A DNA stretch of 64,000 nt, from positions 1 through 64,000 of the forward strand of contig JBDKUE010000065.1 of assembly GCA_039679855.1 (NCBI GenBank). Reading direction: 5' to 3'. Of the stretch, positions 17,576 through 26,580 are shown one piece after another (position 1 is the first letter of the stretch; the number at the start of each line of letters is the position of its first letter). The notes under the pieces are model-generated. The model had not been told where the DNA came from, did no database searches, and was given only the letters and a program-made list of their open reading frames with translations. The stretch is from UBA5314 sp039679855. GTDB taxonomy: Bacteria; Bacillota; Syntrophomonadia; Syntrophomonadales; Syntrophomonadaceae. The translations under genes were made by a program, and so were the position numbers.

Positions 17576-18477
17576 AAGACCAGGCCGAAAAGCTGAGAGA
17601 AATGGCGCAGGGCATAAAACAGCAGATCGAAGAAGAGCTCCGCTATGAAATGCGCAAAACCCGGGTTCTGGTAATTACCAGCGGCAAAGGGGGAGTGGGC
17701 AAGAGCACCCTGGCTTTGAATCTGGCCTTGAACCTTTGCGCCCGGGGAAAAAAGGTTGTATTGATGGATGCCGATCTTGGTCTGGCCAATCTTGACATAA
17801 TGCTGGGCCTGGTGCCGCAGTACAACCTCCATCACCTGATTTTGGGTAAAAAGAGCCTGAAGGATATTACCATAACCGGTCCATATGGCCTGACGATCAT
17901 TCCCGGGGGGTCGGGAATCAATGAACTGGCCAATCTGGATAATGAAGAATTGAAGAGAATTATCACCGAACTCGGAAAACTGGACGGTCAGTATGACTAT
18001 ATGATTATAGACACAGGAGCCGGTATATCGAAAAACGTTATAACTTTTGTTCTGGCGGCCAATGAAGTGCTGGTCATTACCACCCCCGAACCAACCGCTA
18101 TTACCGATGCATATGGCATTGTAAAGAGCATTGCCCGAAAATCTGGCACAATTAATCTTTACCTGGTCGTAAACCGGGTAGCCAGCAACAGTGAAGGAAT
18201 AATGGTGGCTGAGAAATTCAAACTGGTCTGTCAGAAGTTCCTGGAACTCAGCATTACTCCCCTGGGCCACATCGTGGACGAGCCGCTGGTGGGAGAAGGA
18301 ATTCGCCGGCAGCAGCCTTTTATAACTCTATTTCCGAAAACAGCGGCTTCAACCAATATTAATATCATCGCTGAGCGACTGCTCAGTGACGACCAGAAAC
18401 AGACTGAAAACACGGATGTACGTTCCGGGGGCATAAGGAACTTCTTTCGTCGGATTGGTGGTATAGTAAAATCTTAG
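17572..18477 (+). CDS. flhG: Flagellar number regulator FlhG (MinD-like ATPase)
   Basis: FlhG (YlxH/FleN) is a MinD-type ATPase that activates FlhF and limits flagellar number. The 301 residues include a DQAEKLREM-like N-terminal helix that may bind FlhF, the deviant Walker A SGKGGVGKSTLALNLA (about 36-51) and the switch region MDADLGLANLDIMLGL. It is translationally coupled to flhF. Confidence 0.94.
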   Translation: MKDQAEKLREMAQGIKQQIEEELRYEMRKTRVLVITSGKGGVGKSTLALNLALNLCARGKKVVLMDADLGLANLDIMLGLVPQYNLHHLILGKKSLKDITITGPYGLTIIPGGSGINELANLDNEELKRIITELGKLDGQYDYMIIDTGAGISKNVITFVLAANEVLVITTPEPTAITDAYGIVKSIARKSGTINLYLVVNRVASNSEGIMVAEKFKLVCQKFLELSITPLGHIVDEPLVGEGIRRQQPFITLFPKTAASTNINIIAERLLSDDQKQTENTDVRSGGIRNFFRRIGGIVKS

Positions 18478-18495
18478 AGAGTCAGGTGGGACCAG

Positions 18496-19146
18496 GTGCG
18501 CAGTAAGGGACTTAAGATCAATCAATTGATTCATGTAGAAATCGAAGATCAGGAAGGGCATGTGGACAGGCTACCCAGCCGGATTGAAGGTATAAGCGGT
18601 AAACACCTTTGTATAGCCATGCCCACCCGGCACGGGGCACTGGTTCCTCTGAAATTGGGTCAACCTGCAACCATAATAATCAGTGATCGATCTGGTATGC
18701 TGAGTGCAACGACCAGGGTGTTAGGGCGGCAGCGAGAGCCGATTCCGGTTGTTTTTGTGGAACTTCCTGAAGAGTTTGACAGTATGGCACAGCGTCGGGA
18801 GTTTGTTCGGTTGGAGATATCCTTGCCCGTCTGGTTTAATATAGTCGGTAAAGTACCCGAGGGTGCTTGCGAACCAGGGACTACGATTGATTTAAGTGCC
18901 GGTGGGGTGTGCTTTATAAGCCGTCTTAACCTGGAGGCAGGACAAATGCTTAACCTGTGCTTGAATTTTGGAGATGGTGAATTTTCGTGCAAAGCTCATG
19001 TGGTAAGGTGCAGTAGGGCAGAGGTGGGAAGCTTGAATTATACTGTTGCCGTAAAATTTATTGAAATTACCGATAATTTACGTGACCATATCGTGGGGTT
19101 TGTTTTTGCCAAGCAGCGCGAGTGGATAAAAAAAGGCCTGCTATAA
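18496..19146 (+). CDS. Flagellar brake protein YcgR-like, PilZ domain
   Basis: The 216-residue protein has an N-terminal YcgR-like beta domain (about 1-95) and a C-terminal PilZ domain. The PilZ c-di-GMP binding features are the basic motif RREFVR (R101 and R105) and DLSAGG from Asp132. YcgR-type proteins (YpfA/DgrA in Bacillus) slow the motor when c-di-GMP is high. Its position between flhG and cheB supports a motility role. The GTG start at 18496 is preceded by a GTCAGGTGGG ribosome-binding site. Confidence 0.9.
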   Translation: MRSKGLKINQLIHVEIEDQEGHVDRLPSRIEGISGKHLCIAMPTRHGALVPLKLGQPATIIISDRSGMLSATTRVLGRQREPIPVVFVELPEEFDSMAQRREFVRLEISLPVWFNIVGKVPEGACEPGTTIDLSAGGVCFISRLNLEAGQMLNLCLNFGDGEFSCKAHVVRCSRAEVGSLNYTVAVKFIEITDNLRDHIVGFVFAKQREWIKKGLL

Positions 19147-19170
19147 AGGCAGTCGTTTTGGGGGGGCGAA

Positions 19171-20253
19171 ATGTCTAAAATCAGGGTTTTGGTAGTTGAT
19201 GATTCTGCATTCATGTGCAGAGTAATATCCGACGCCATTAACCAGTCACCGGAGATGGAGGCAGTTGGACGGGCTGGAAATGGGCAGGAAGCCCTGGCCC
19301 AGATTTCCAATCTGCGGCCAGATGTGGTGACCATGGATGTTGAAATGCCAGCCATGGATGGTTTAACGGCTTTGGAACAGATTATGAAAACCAATCCAGT
19401 TCCAGTAATAATGGTGAGCAGTCTAACCAAACAGGGAACCGAACAGACTTTAAAGGCCCTGCAACTGGGTGCGGTGGACTTTGTTACCAAACCCAACGCC
19501 GGGGTTCCTCACAATATGACAGAATTTGGTGAGGAATTAAAAAGAAAAATTCTCGTAGCAGCAGGTGCGAGGAAAAAATTGCAGAATTTGTATAGAAGTG
19601 CAGATTTAAAGTCGACTTTCCGGAAAACATCTGCTGATAAAAAGCCTTTAGATCTGAATGCAGCTTTAAATAAGCTGGTGTTGATTGGAACGTCTACTGG
19701 AGGACCCAAAGCATTGCACCAGGTAATTCCCAACCTGCCAGCTAATCTCGGTGCTGGAGTCCTGGTAGTTCAGCATATGCCGGCCGGTTTTACCAGATCA
19801 TTGGCCGAACGTCTTGATGGTGTGTCGCAGCTCAGAGTGAAAGAAGCGGAGCATGGGGAAAAGGTATTGCCGGGATGCGTTTACATAGCCCCCGGCGACT
19901 TCCACGTGACGGTAAATGCCCAGATAAGCCAGGTGGGAAGGAGTCTGCATCTGGCATTGAATCAAGACCCTCCCCGGAGCGGACATCGGCCTTCGGTAGA
20001 CGTTATGCTGGAATCGGTGGTAGATCAGTTCTGGTCGCGGATGGTATGTGTAATAATGACCGGAATGGGCAGCGACGGGGCGAAAGGCCTGGCGATGGTT
20101 AAAGACCGGGGAGGTAAAACCATAGCTGAAGAACAATCGACCTGTATCGTATATGGTATGCCGAAGTCAGCTGTCGAAACGGGCAAAGTCGATAAAATTA
20201 TACCATTACCTGATATAAGTGCGGAAATAATGAGGCTGCTGCAAGCTTACTGA
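19171..20253 (+). CDS. cheB: Chemotaxis protein-glutamate methylesterase CheB
   Basis: CheB removes methyl groups from, and deamidates, chemoreceptors. The 360 residues have an N-terminal receiver with phosphoacceptor Asp56 (VVTMDVEMPAMDG), a linker, and a C-terminal methylesterase domain with the catalytic serine in GTSTGGPKAL, histidine in VVQHMPAGFT and aspartate in GMGSDGAKG. No cheR lies in this window, which is also so for the Bacillus fla/che operon. Confidence 0.97.
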   Translation: MSKIRVLVVDDSAFMCRVISDAINQSPEMEAVGRAGNGQEALAQISNLRPDVVTMDVEMPAMDGLTALEQIMKTNPVPVIMVSSLTKQGTEQTLKALQLGAVDFVTKPNAGVPHNMTEFGEELKRKILVAAGARKKLQNLYRSADLKSTFRKTSADKKPLDLNAALNKLVLIGTSTGGPKALHQVIPNLPANLGAGVLVVQHMPAGFTRSLAERLDGVSQLRVKEAEHGEKVLPGCVYIAPGDFHVTVNAQISQVGRSLHLALNQDPPRSGHRPSVDVMLESVVDQFWSRMVCVIMTGMGSDGAKGLAMVKDRGGKTIAEEQSTCIVYGMPKSAVETGKVDKIIPLPDISAEIMRLLQAY

Positions 20254-20281
20254 GTATATCGACATGTGGGGGGATTATTGA

Positions 20282-22312
20282 ATGAAAATGGATATGTCGC
20301 AGTATCTGGATGTATTTCTTGAGGAAAGTAAAGAACACCTGGAAAATCTTAACCAGAAGCTGTTGGAACTGGAGAAGAACCCCGATGACGGCTCAAGCCT
20401 CAACGAAATTTTCCGTTCGGCCCATACCTTAAAAGGAATGTCTTCAACCATGGGCTTTGAGGATCTGGCCGATTTAACTCACCACATGGAAGATATTTTG
20501 TCTGATCTCAAAGAGGGATTGCTGACAGCCAGCCCCTATGTGGTCGATGCTCTATTTAAGTCCTTTGACCGTATTCAGAGCATTGTCGAAAACATTGAAA
20601 ACGGCCACGGGGGGGAAAGCGACAACCGCGATTTGATTGAGGTGTTGGACAGTATAAAGTCTGGGCTGGGAGCACAGGAAGCGGCCGCTGTAGCTGAACA
20701 GCAATTGGTTTTAGACAGCCCCCTGCTTCAGGAAGCGGTTTCATCAAGTATTAACGGGATTGAAATAAATGAATATGAGTATTCGATTCTTCAGGTTGCG
20801 GAAAACAGTGGGATGAAAATATACGCCCTGAAGATTGAGATAGACCGGGATTGCCTTATGAAATCAGTAAGGGCCTATATGGTATTCAGAACTCTTGAGG
20901 AGGAGGGCGAGGTTGTCAAAAGCGTTCCTTCGGCTCAAGACATAGACGACGGAAAATTTGACGGAACCTTTACAGTATTACTGGTGGCAAAAAACGGGCT
21001 GGACGACACCATAAAACGCCTCAACAACATCTCCGAAGTCAGTGTAGCCAGTTGTGACGTCATTGCATTGACTCAACTGGCTCCCCGCGAGACGTCTGCA
21101 GCGAAAACGGAACCAGAAAACCCTGTGTTGGACCAAGATGCTAAAGACGGTAAAAGAGGAGCTAAAATCAAGCAGACGGTGAGAGTTGATATAGAGCGAC
21201 TGGATAATTTGATGAATCTGGTTGGTGAGCTGGTAATGCATAAGGGCAGGCTTGAGCAGATCGCCGCCAATCGCAAAATTGTTGAACTGAATGAAGCGAT
21301 GGAACAGATTGACCGGATAAGCACCGATTTGCAGTCGGTGGTTATGAAGGTCAGGATGGTGCCGGTCGAACAGGTTTTTAACCGGTTCCCCCGCATGGTC
21401 AGGGATCTTTCCAAAGAGCTTAACAAAGAAATTGACTTCATTATAGAAGGAAAAGAAACCGAACTGGATCGTACGGTAATTGATGAAATAGGCGATCCCT
21501 TGATTCACCTGCTGCGCAATGCCATCGATCACGGCATTGAGCCTACTCCGGAGCGTTTAGTAAAAGGCAAACCGGCCAAGGGAACGGTTCTATTGCGGGC
21601 CCGCCACGAAGGAAACAATGTTTACATTGAAGTGGAGGATGACGGAGGGGGAATCAACACCGAACGGGTCCTGCAGAAAGCTGTAGAAAAGGGCCTTATT
21701 GATGCCAAACAAGCTGAGACGCTGGGATGGGATGACACTATAAGCTTGTTGTTTTATCCAGGCTTCAGTACAGCCAGCACGGTAACCGATGTATCCGGTC
21801 GAGGAGTCGGGCTGGATGTTGTAAAGAGCAAGATTGAAGCCTTAAGCGGCGAAATATTTGTAGAAGCAAGGCCCGGCCTGGGAACTCGTTTTAGAATCAA
21901 GCTGCCCTTGACCCTGGCTATCATACAGGCTTTGATGATTGCTGTTCAGAACGAGGTCTATGCCATACCCTTGAGTTCGGTTGATGAAACAACTATGATC
22001 AGCAGCCATGAAATAAAGATGATGCAAAAACAAGAAGTAATTCAACTGCGGGGCACAGTCCTGCCTCTGTATCGGCTGACCGGTCTTTTGGGCCTGCCCG
22101 ACCTGGAACAGGAAAATGAAAGTATGTATGTAGTCGTTGTCAGAAAGGGTGACCGTCAGATTGGATTAGTGGTGGATACCTTGATTGGCCAGCAGGAGAT
22201 TGTTATAAAATCACTGGGCCGGCTCTTCCTGGGAATACCCGGGATCGCCGGGGCGATCGTGGCCGGGGACGGTAATGTAAGATTGATTCTAGACATTTCG
22301 ACACTCTTTTAA
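20282..22312 (+). CDS. cheA: Chemotaxis histidine kinase CheA
   Basis: A 676-residue CheA with all expected domains: P1 with phosphorylated His48 (FRSAHTLKGMSS), P2 (about 170-265, binds CheY/CheB), P3 dimerisation (VRVDIERLDNLMNLVGELV), P4 ATPase with N-box HLLRNAIDHGIE and G boxes (DDGGGI, GRGVGLDVV), and the P5 CheW-like domain. It phosphorylates CheY and CheB in response to receptor state. It is preceded by a GGGGGG-rich ribosome-binding site. Confidence 0.97.
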   Translation: MKMDMSQYLDVFLEESKEHLENLNQKLLELEKNPDDGSSLNEIFRSAHTLKGMSSTMGFEDLADLTHHMEDILSDLKEGLLTASPYVVDALFKSFDRIQSIVENIENGHGGESDNRDLIEVLDSIKSGLGAQEAAAVAEQQLVLDSPLLQEAVSSSINGIEINEYEYSILQVAENSGMKIYALKIEIDRDCLMKSVRAYMVFRTLEEEGEVVKSVPSAQDIDDGKFDGTFTVLLVAKNGLDDTIKRLNNISEVSVASCDVIALTQLAPRETSAAKTEPENPVLDQDAKDGKRGAKIKQTVRVDIERLDNLMNLVGELVMHKGRLEQIAANRKIVELNEAMEQIDRISTDLQSVVMKVRMVPVEQVFNRFPRMVRDLSKELNKEIDFIIEGKETELDRTVIDEIGDPLIHLLRNAIDHGIEPTPERLVKGKPAKGTVLLRARHEGNNVYIEVEDDGGGINTERVLQKAVEKGLIDAKQAETLGWDDTISLLFYPGFSTASTVTDVSGRGVGLDVVKSKIEALSGEIFVEARPGLGTRFRIKLPLTLAIIQALMIAVQNEVYAIPLSSVDETTMISSHEIKMMQKQEVIQLRGTVLPLYRLTGLLGLPDLEQENESMYVVVVRKGDRQIGLVVDTLIGQQEIVIKSLGRLFLGIPGIAGAIVAGDGNVRLILDISTLF

Positions 22313-22326
22313 TGGAGGCGAGGATA

Positions 22327-22791
22327 ATGGAAAACATAGAAAGTACGCCAATAGAGTCAAGTTATGACGCAAGCCGGGATATTCAAGTTGTCGCCTTTAA
22401 ATTGGGAAAGGAAGAATATGCAGTTGATATCCTGCATGTTCAGGAAATCAACCGGCTGCTAAACATCACCCGCGTTCCACGAACTGAAAGGTATATCGAG
22501 GGCGTCGTAAATCTAAGGGGTAATATAGTGCCGATTATCAATCTGCATATCAAGTACTCCATCCAGTCAGCCGGCGATGAGGAGGATAAACGAATTATCG
22601 TTTTTCAGATCGATGATTTAAAGGTGGGCATTATAGTTGACGAGGTTTCTGAAGTAATAAACATCAAGTCAAAAGACATAGAAGAGACTGGCCGGGTCTA
22701 TGAATCAGCCAGTTCTGAACACATTAAGGGAGTAGCCAAAGTTGACAACAGACTAATGATCCTCCTTGATCTCAATAAAATCTTTGATTAA
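22327..22791 (+). CDS. cheW: Chemotaxis coupling protein CheW
   Basis: CheW couples receptors to CheA. The 154-residue protein contains QVVAFKLGKEEYAVDILHVQ, the core IEGVVNLRGNIVPIINL and VGIIVDEVSEVINI. I take ATG 22327 as start, eight bases after GGAGG (22314-22318), rather than the ATG at 22312 that overlaps the cheA stop and precedes the ribosome-binding site. Confidence 0.95.
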   Translation: MENIESTPIESSYDASRDIQVVAFKLGKEEYAVDILHVQEINRLLNITRVPRTERYIEGVVNLRGNIVPIINLHIKYSIQSAGDEEDKRIIVFQIDDLKVGIIVDEVSEVINIKSKDIEETGRVYESASSEHIKGVAKVDNRLMILLDLNKIFD

Positions 22792-22809
22792 ATAGGGAGG
22801 CAAGCAGCA

Positions 22810-23430
22810 GTGGATTTTAAGGAATTATCCAATTTGCAGATCGATGCCTTAAAGGAAATTGGCAATATCGGGGCGGGCAATGCCGCCACCGCTCTGGCTC
22901 AGATGATTAACACGAAAGTTGACATGAATGTTCCGCAAATCAACATATTGGCTTTTGGTGATGTTCCTGAACTGGTTGGTGGGGCAGATAATTACGCTGT
23001 AGGGATCTATTTAAATGTTACCGGAAAAGCGGCCACCAATATTTTATTTTTGATGGAAGTCGAAAAGGCTTGCTTGCTGGTTGATATGTTGATGGGAAGA
23101 AGCCCGGGGAGCACCCAGCCGGAGAACCTGAACGAGCTTGAAATATCGGCTATGATGGAGGTGGGCAACATAATATCTGCCACCTACCTCAATGCATTGT
23201 CCATGTTTACCCAGTTGAGCTTCACGCCCTCCGTGCCGGCTCTGGCCATTGACATGGCCGGTGCCATTCTGGGGGCTATCCTGGCTGAATACGGGCAGGT
23301 GGGTGACAGTGTTTTGCTCCTGGACACCCTGTTTAAAAAGGACGACCAGGATGTTGTGGGCCATTTCTTCTTACTTCCTGAACCGGGAGCTCTTGATACA
23401 ATTCTTTCCGCACTTGGGGTGAGCGTTTAA
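22810..23430 (+). CDS. cheC: CheY-P phosphatase CheC
   Basis: The 206-residue protein carries two copies of the CheC active-site helix with the E-x-x-N pattern: LKEIGNIGAGNAATAL (Glu16, Asn19) and MMEVGNIISATYLNAL (about 115-130). It dephosphorylates CheY-P and binds CheD, forming a feedback loop in adaptation. The GTG start at 22810 follows AGGGAGG. The stop codon overlaps the ATG of cheD by one base. Confidence 0.95.
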   Translation: MDFKELSNLQIDALKEIGNIGAGNAATALAQMINTKVDMNVPQINILAFGDVPELVGGADNYAVGIYLNVTGKAATNILFLMEVEKACLLVDMLMGRSPGSTQPENLNELEISAMMEVGNIISATYLNALSMFTQLSFTPSVPALAIDMAGAILGAILAEYGQVGDSVLLLDTLFKKDDQDVVGHFFLLPEPGALDTILSALGVSV

Positions 23431-23915
23431 TGAGTAGGATAATCCAGGTGGGCATGGCCGATATGAAAATAGCACATTCTCCCGACAAACTGATGACTCC
23501 GGGTTTAGGCTCCTGCATTGGCATCTGCCTATATGATCCCGGTAAGAAACTGGCCAGCATGGCACACATAATGCTGCCTTCCAGTCTGCAGGCCAAAAAT
23601 GCCGTAAACCGGGCTAAATTTGCTGATACGGCTATTGAAATGTCTCTAGAGGAATTGGATAAAACCGGCGCTTCCCGGTCACGATTGGTGGCCAAAATTG
23701 CCGGGGGAGCGCAGATGTTTAAATTTTCAGGTGACAGCGATATTATGAAGATAGGTTCTCGTAATTCGGCGGCAGTGGAAGAACAGCTTAACAGGCTGCG
23801 TATTCGATTAGTGGCCAATGATACCGGCGGAAATTACGGGCGCACTATAACTTTTAATCCCGAAAATGGGGAGCTATTGATTAAAACCATCGGGTATGGG
23901 GAGAGAATTATTTGA
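23430..23915 (+). CDS. cheD: Chemoreceptor glutamine deamidase CheD
   Basis: CheD deamidates receptor glutamines and stimulates CheC. At 161 residues it has the family catalytic pair: Cys29 in PGLGSCIGICLYD and His46 in MAHIMLPSS, followed by AKIAGGAQMF. It overlaps cheC by one base and sigD by four, so the three are tightly linked. Confidence 0.95.
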   Translation: MSRIIQVGMADMKIAHSPDKLMTPGLGSCIGICLYDPGKKLASMAHIMLPSSLQAKNAVNRAKFADTAIEMSLEELDKTGASRSRLVAKIAGGAQMFKFSGDSDIMKIGSRNSAAVEEQLNRLRIRLVANDTGGNYGRTITFNPENGELLIKTIGYGERII

Positions 23916-24685
23916 ATAGTGAGAAAAGCTTATTATGGCTTCATTACAAGGAAGAGGACTCCCTGGAAGCCAGAGACGAACTCATAATTCAGTATGCTCA
24001 ACTGGTAAAGTACGTGGCCAATCGTCTGGCTATTAATCTATCGTCCCTGGTGGAGTTGGACGAGTTAATATCCTATGGCATCGAAGGCCTGATCGACGCC
24101 ATGGAGAAGTTTGATCACAAACGCAATATTAAATTCGAAACCTATGCCATAACCAGGATCCGGGGCTCCATGATTGACGGGTTGCGTTCCATGGACTGGG
24201 TTCCTGTATCCTTACGTCAGAAAAGCAAAGAATTGGAAAGAACCTACGCCACCCTGGAATCCCGGCTGGGCCGCTCGGCCAGTGATGAAGAGGTAGCTCG
24301 GGAGATGGGCATCAGCCTGAATGATCTGGCGGTTCTATTAAGAGAAGTTGCTGCAACTACGATAATATCATTAGATGATTTTCTTCCCGGCGAAGAAGGC
24401 GATGACAATAAAAAACGTATTGTCGACATCTTACAGGATGAAGATGCCGTAGATGCACTAGAAATGGCTGAATTTACCGAAGTAAAAGAGACTTTAGCCA
24501 GGGCTATTGCCCGTTTGCCGGAAAAAGAAAAGACCGTTGTTTATCTTTATTACTATGAAGGTTTGACGTTGAAGGAGATCGGAGCCGTACTTACTCTTTC
24601 CGAATCGCGGATTTCGCAGCTGCACACCAAGGCAATTTTGAGGCTGCGGGGCAGCCTCAGTAAAAAGAAACAGATGCTCAGATAA
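23912..24685 (+). CDS. sigD: RNA polymerase sigma factor for motility, SigD/FliA
   Basis: A 257-residue sigma-28 family factor. Region 2 has LVKYVANRLAI, ELISYGIEGLIDAMEKFD and the TYAITRIRGSMIDGLRSMDW block typical of FliA/SigD; region 3 follows, and region 4 has LTLKEIGAVLTLSESRISQL. It directs transcription of late flagellar and chemotaxis genes. The TTG start at 23912 overlaps the cheD stop by four bases. It is the last gene of the operon before a terminator. Confidence 0.95.
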   Translation: MNSEKSLLWLHYKEEDSLEARDELIIQYAQLVKYVANRLAINLSSLVELDELISYGIEGLIDAMEKFDHKRNIKFETYAITRIRGSMIDGLRSMDWVPVSLRQKSKELERTYATLESRLGRSASDEEVAREMGISLNDLAVLLREVAATTIISLDDFLPGEEGDDNKKRIVDILQDEDAVDALEMAEFTEVKETLARAIARLPEKEKTVVYLYYYEGLTLKEIGAVLTLSESRISQLHTKAILRLRGSLSKKKQMLR

Positions 24686-24730
24686 CGGGCGTATAGCCAA
24701 GGAAAACGCATATCAGGGAAGGTTCGCGGT

Positions 24731-24760
24731 CCTGGGTTAATACGTTATCCCAGGCTTTTT
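24731..24760 (+). terminator. Terminator after sigD
   Basis: CCTGGG (24731-24736) pairs with CCCAGG (24749-24754) around a 12-base loop, followed by CTTTTT. This is the first good intrinsic terminator after the fliG-sigD gene run and probably ends, at least partly, the fla/che transcript. Confidence 0.7.
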
Positions 24761-24818
24761 AGGTTTGGGTTATCAACGGTTAGACAGATTTTTCAGGTTA
24801 ATAAAGGGGGCTGGGATT

Positions 24819-26216
24819 ATGGAAAACGAGCATAACAGGGACGGCTCGTTAAAGGTTTATTTCGACAGCGGGAAAATGGCTGCATTTTTGGAGGTTCAGC
24901 CGCCCTCTGGCCAGGGTCTGCCATGTACTTACGACCAGGCCGCACAAGTCCTGACTCAAAATAATATAGTCTATGGCATTAATGAAGAGAGAATAAAAGA
25001 GCTTATTGCGAATGGAAGAGAAAAAGCGGTGGTTGCCCAGGGCACCCTGCCAGTTGATGGAGAGGCCGCCAAATTGGATTTCTTTTTTACGCTCCCCAGC
25101 CAGAAACTGGCGCCTTCTATTAACGAAAAGGGAGTCGCCGATTACCACAACCTGGGGCTTATAAACAACATTCGACGAGGGGAACTGCTGGTTTTAAAAA
25201 CGCCAGCTACACCTGGAACTCCGGGTCGCAATGTTCTGGGCGAGGAGATACCTCCCAAGCCAGGCCGTGAATTGGCGCTGCCTCGAGGCAAAAACACAGT
25301 GGCCAACCCTGAAGAGACCCAGTTGTATGCTGCGGTAGACGGCCATGTCAGCCTGGTCGGGGGCAAGGTTGTGGTCAGCCCGGTCTACAATCTGGATGGA
25401 GATGTGGACTTTTCATCAGGGGATATTGATTTTGTAGGCAATGTTTTGATCAACGGCAATGTAGCCTCCGGTTTTAAAGTCAAAGCCGGCGGGGATATAG
25501 AAATACATGGCTTTATAGAAAATGCCGAGGTTACTGCTGAAGGCAGCATACAGGTTATGGGCGGCATAACCGGAGGGCTTAAAGGACTGGTCAAAGCTGG
25601 TGAAGACTTGCAGGCCCGGTTTGTTGAGAATTCCAGAATTGAAGCGGGTAAAAACATATTTATCCGCGAAGCCATTATGCAATCCCAGGTTAAAGCAGGC
25701 GGAAATGTTAAAGTCATGGATAAAAAAGGCATTATCGTCGGTGGGACTATTCAGGCTTCCGGTGAAGTCGAGTGCAAGATCCTGGGGTCTCAACTTGCTA
25801 CTCAAACAGCGGTGGAAGTAGGTGTCAACCCCTATTACCGAGAAGAATATCACCGATTGGGCAAAGCCCATGGAGAGGTGAAAAAGAACGTTGACAACCT
25901 GGGACACAACATAAGCGTTTTCCAGAGATCAGGGATGTCCATGGATGACCTTGACGATAAAAAGCGGCAACTATTGATGCGCATTTTAGACGAATTTAAA
26001 AACCAACGTAAAGAATTACAACAAATCGAAGAGAGAATGGTCTTTTTGGAGCAGGAATTTGAAAAGAGCAGTAATGCTCGAATATCAGCCTGGGAAGTGG
26101 TGTATCCCGGAGTAAGGCTTTCTGTTGGTCAATGCGTTCACGTAGTCAATGATCCCATTAAGTATTCGGCTTTTGTCCTGGACAAGGGTGAAATTAAGGT
26201 TACCTCGCTGCGCTAA
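24819..26216 (+). CDS. FapA family protein (DUF342)
   Basis: About 465 residues from ATG 24819, after AAAGGGGG; an in-frame TTG at 24765 is upstream and lacks a ribosome-binding site. The N-terminal domain (about 1-150) is followed by a Gly-rich right-handed beta-helix region with repeated short strands such as GDVDFSSGDIDFVGNVLING and VKAGGDIEIHGFIENA, then a coiled coil (about 375-425). This is the DUF342/FapA layout. FapA of Vibrio has been linked to glucose-regulated flagellation and polarity; in Firmicutes the role is unknown. It follows sigD directly, which fits motility or cell-surface control. Confidence 0.88.
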   Translation: MENEHNRDGSLKVYFDSGKMAAFLEVQPPSGQGLPCTYDQAAQVLTQNNIVYGINEERIKELIANGREKAVVAQGTLPVDGEAAKLDFFFTLPSQKLAPSINEKGVADYHNLGLINNIRRGELLVLKTPATPGTPGRNVLGEEIPPKPGRELALPRGKNTVANPEETQLYAAVDGHVSLVGGKVVVSPVYNLDGDVDFSSGDIDFVGNVLINGNVASGFKVKAGGDIEIHGFIENAEVTAEGSIQVMGGITGGLKGLVKAGEDLQARFVENSRIEAGKNIFIREAIMQSQVKAGGNVKVMDKKGIIVGGTIQASGEVECKILGSQLATQTAVEVGVNPYYREEYHRLGKAHGEVKKNVDNLGHNISVFQRSGMSMDDLDDKKRQLLMRILDEFKNQRKELQQIEERMVFLEQEFEKSSNARISAWEVVYPGVRLSVGQCVHVVNDPIKYSAFVLDKGEIKVTSLR

Positions 26217-26236
26217 GATGGGAAGGTGAAGCTGCT

Positions 26237-26557
26237 ATGAGCATCAGGAGCATAGACATGCAAGTCCTGGTTCAGAAGGTGGGCGATGTGGCTCGTATTC
26301 AACACACCCAGCAGATCGATCACGATAAACGGCAGCAGGAATTTGTTCAAGCAATAACCCAACAGACTCAGCATAATACCAAAGAAGTAAACCAGATGTT
26401 AAAAAGTGAGCACGCTGAGATCCATCAGCGACAAGAAAAGCAAAAAAAAGAAAAAAATAGCCAAGAAAAAAAAGGAAAAAATGAAAATGAGGCGAATAAC
26501 GACAGTAAGAGTCTAAATAACCATGATTCAGGGCACCTTTTGGATATCACCATATAA
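26237..26557 (+). CDS. Small charged protein, function unknown
   Basis: 106 residues beginning MSIRSIDMQVLVQKVGDVAR, then a Gln/His-rich helix and a very Lys/Glu/Asn-rich tail (about 65-95) with no membrane segment. I recall similar short proteins beside FapA genes in Peptococcaceae-like bacteria but cannot name a function. AAGGTGAAG precedes the ATG and the gap to fapA is 20 bases, so it is probably co-transcribed. The coding frame is open and uses codons like its neighbours. Confidence 0.65.
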   Translation: MSIRSIDMQVLVQKVGDVARIQHTQQIDHDKRQQEFVQAITQQTQHNTKEVNQMLKSEHAEIHQRQEKQKKEKNSQEKKGKNENEANNDSKSLNNHDSGHLLDITI

Positions 26558-26580
26558 GGCGGTGGGGAAAAATCATCACC

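Noticed and set aside
17479..18270. 263-codon minus-strand frame opposite flhG
   Set aside because: A shadow of a strongly conserved ATPase gene; composition is not protein-like.
20978..21532. 184-codon minus-strand frame opposite cheA
   Set aside because: Shadow of the P3/P4 coding region of CheA.
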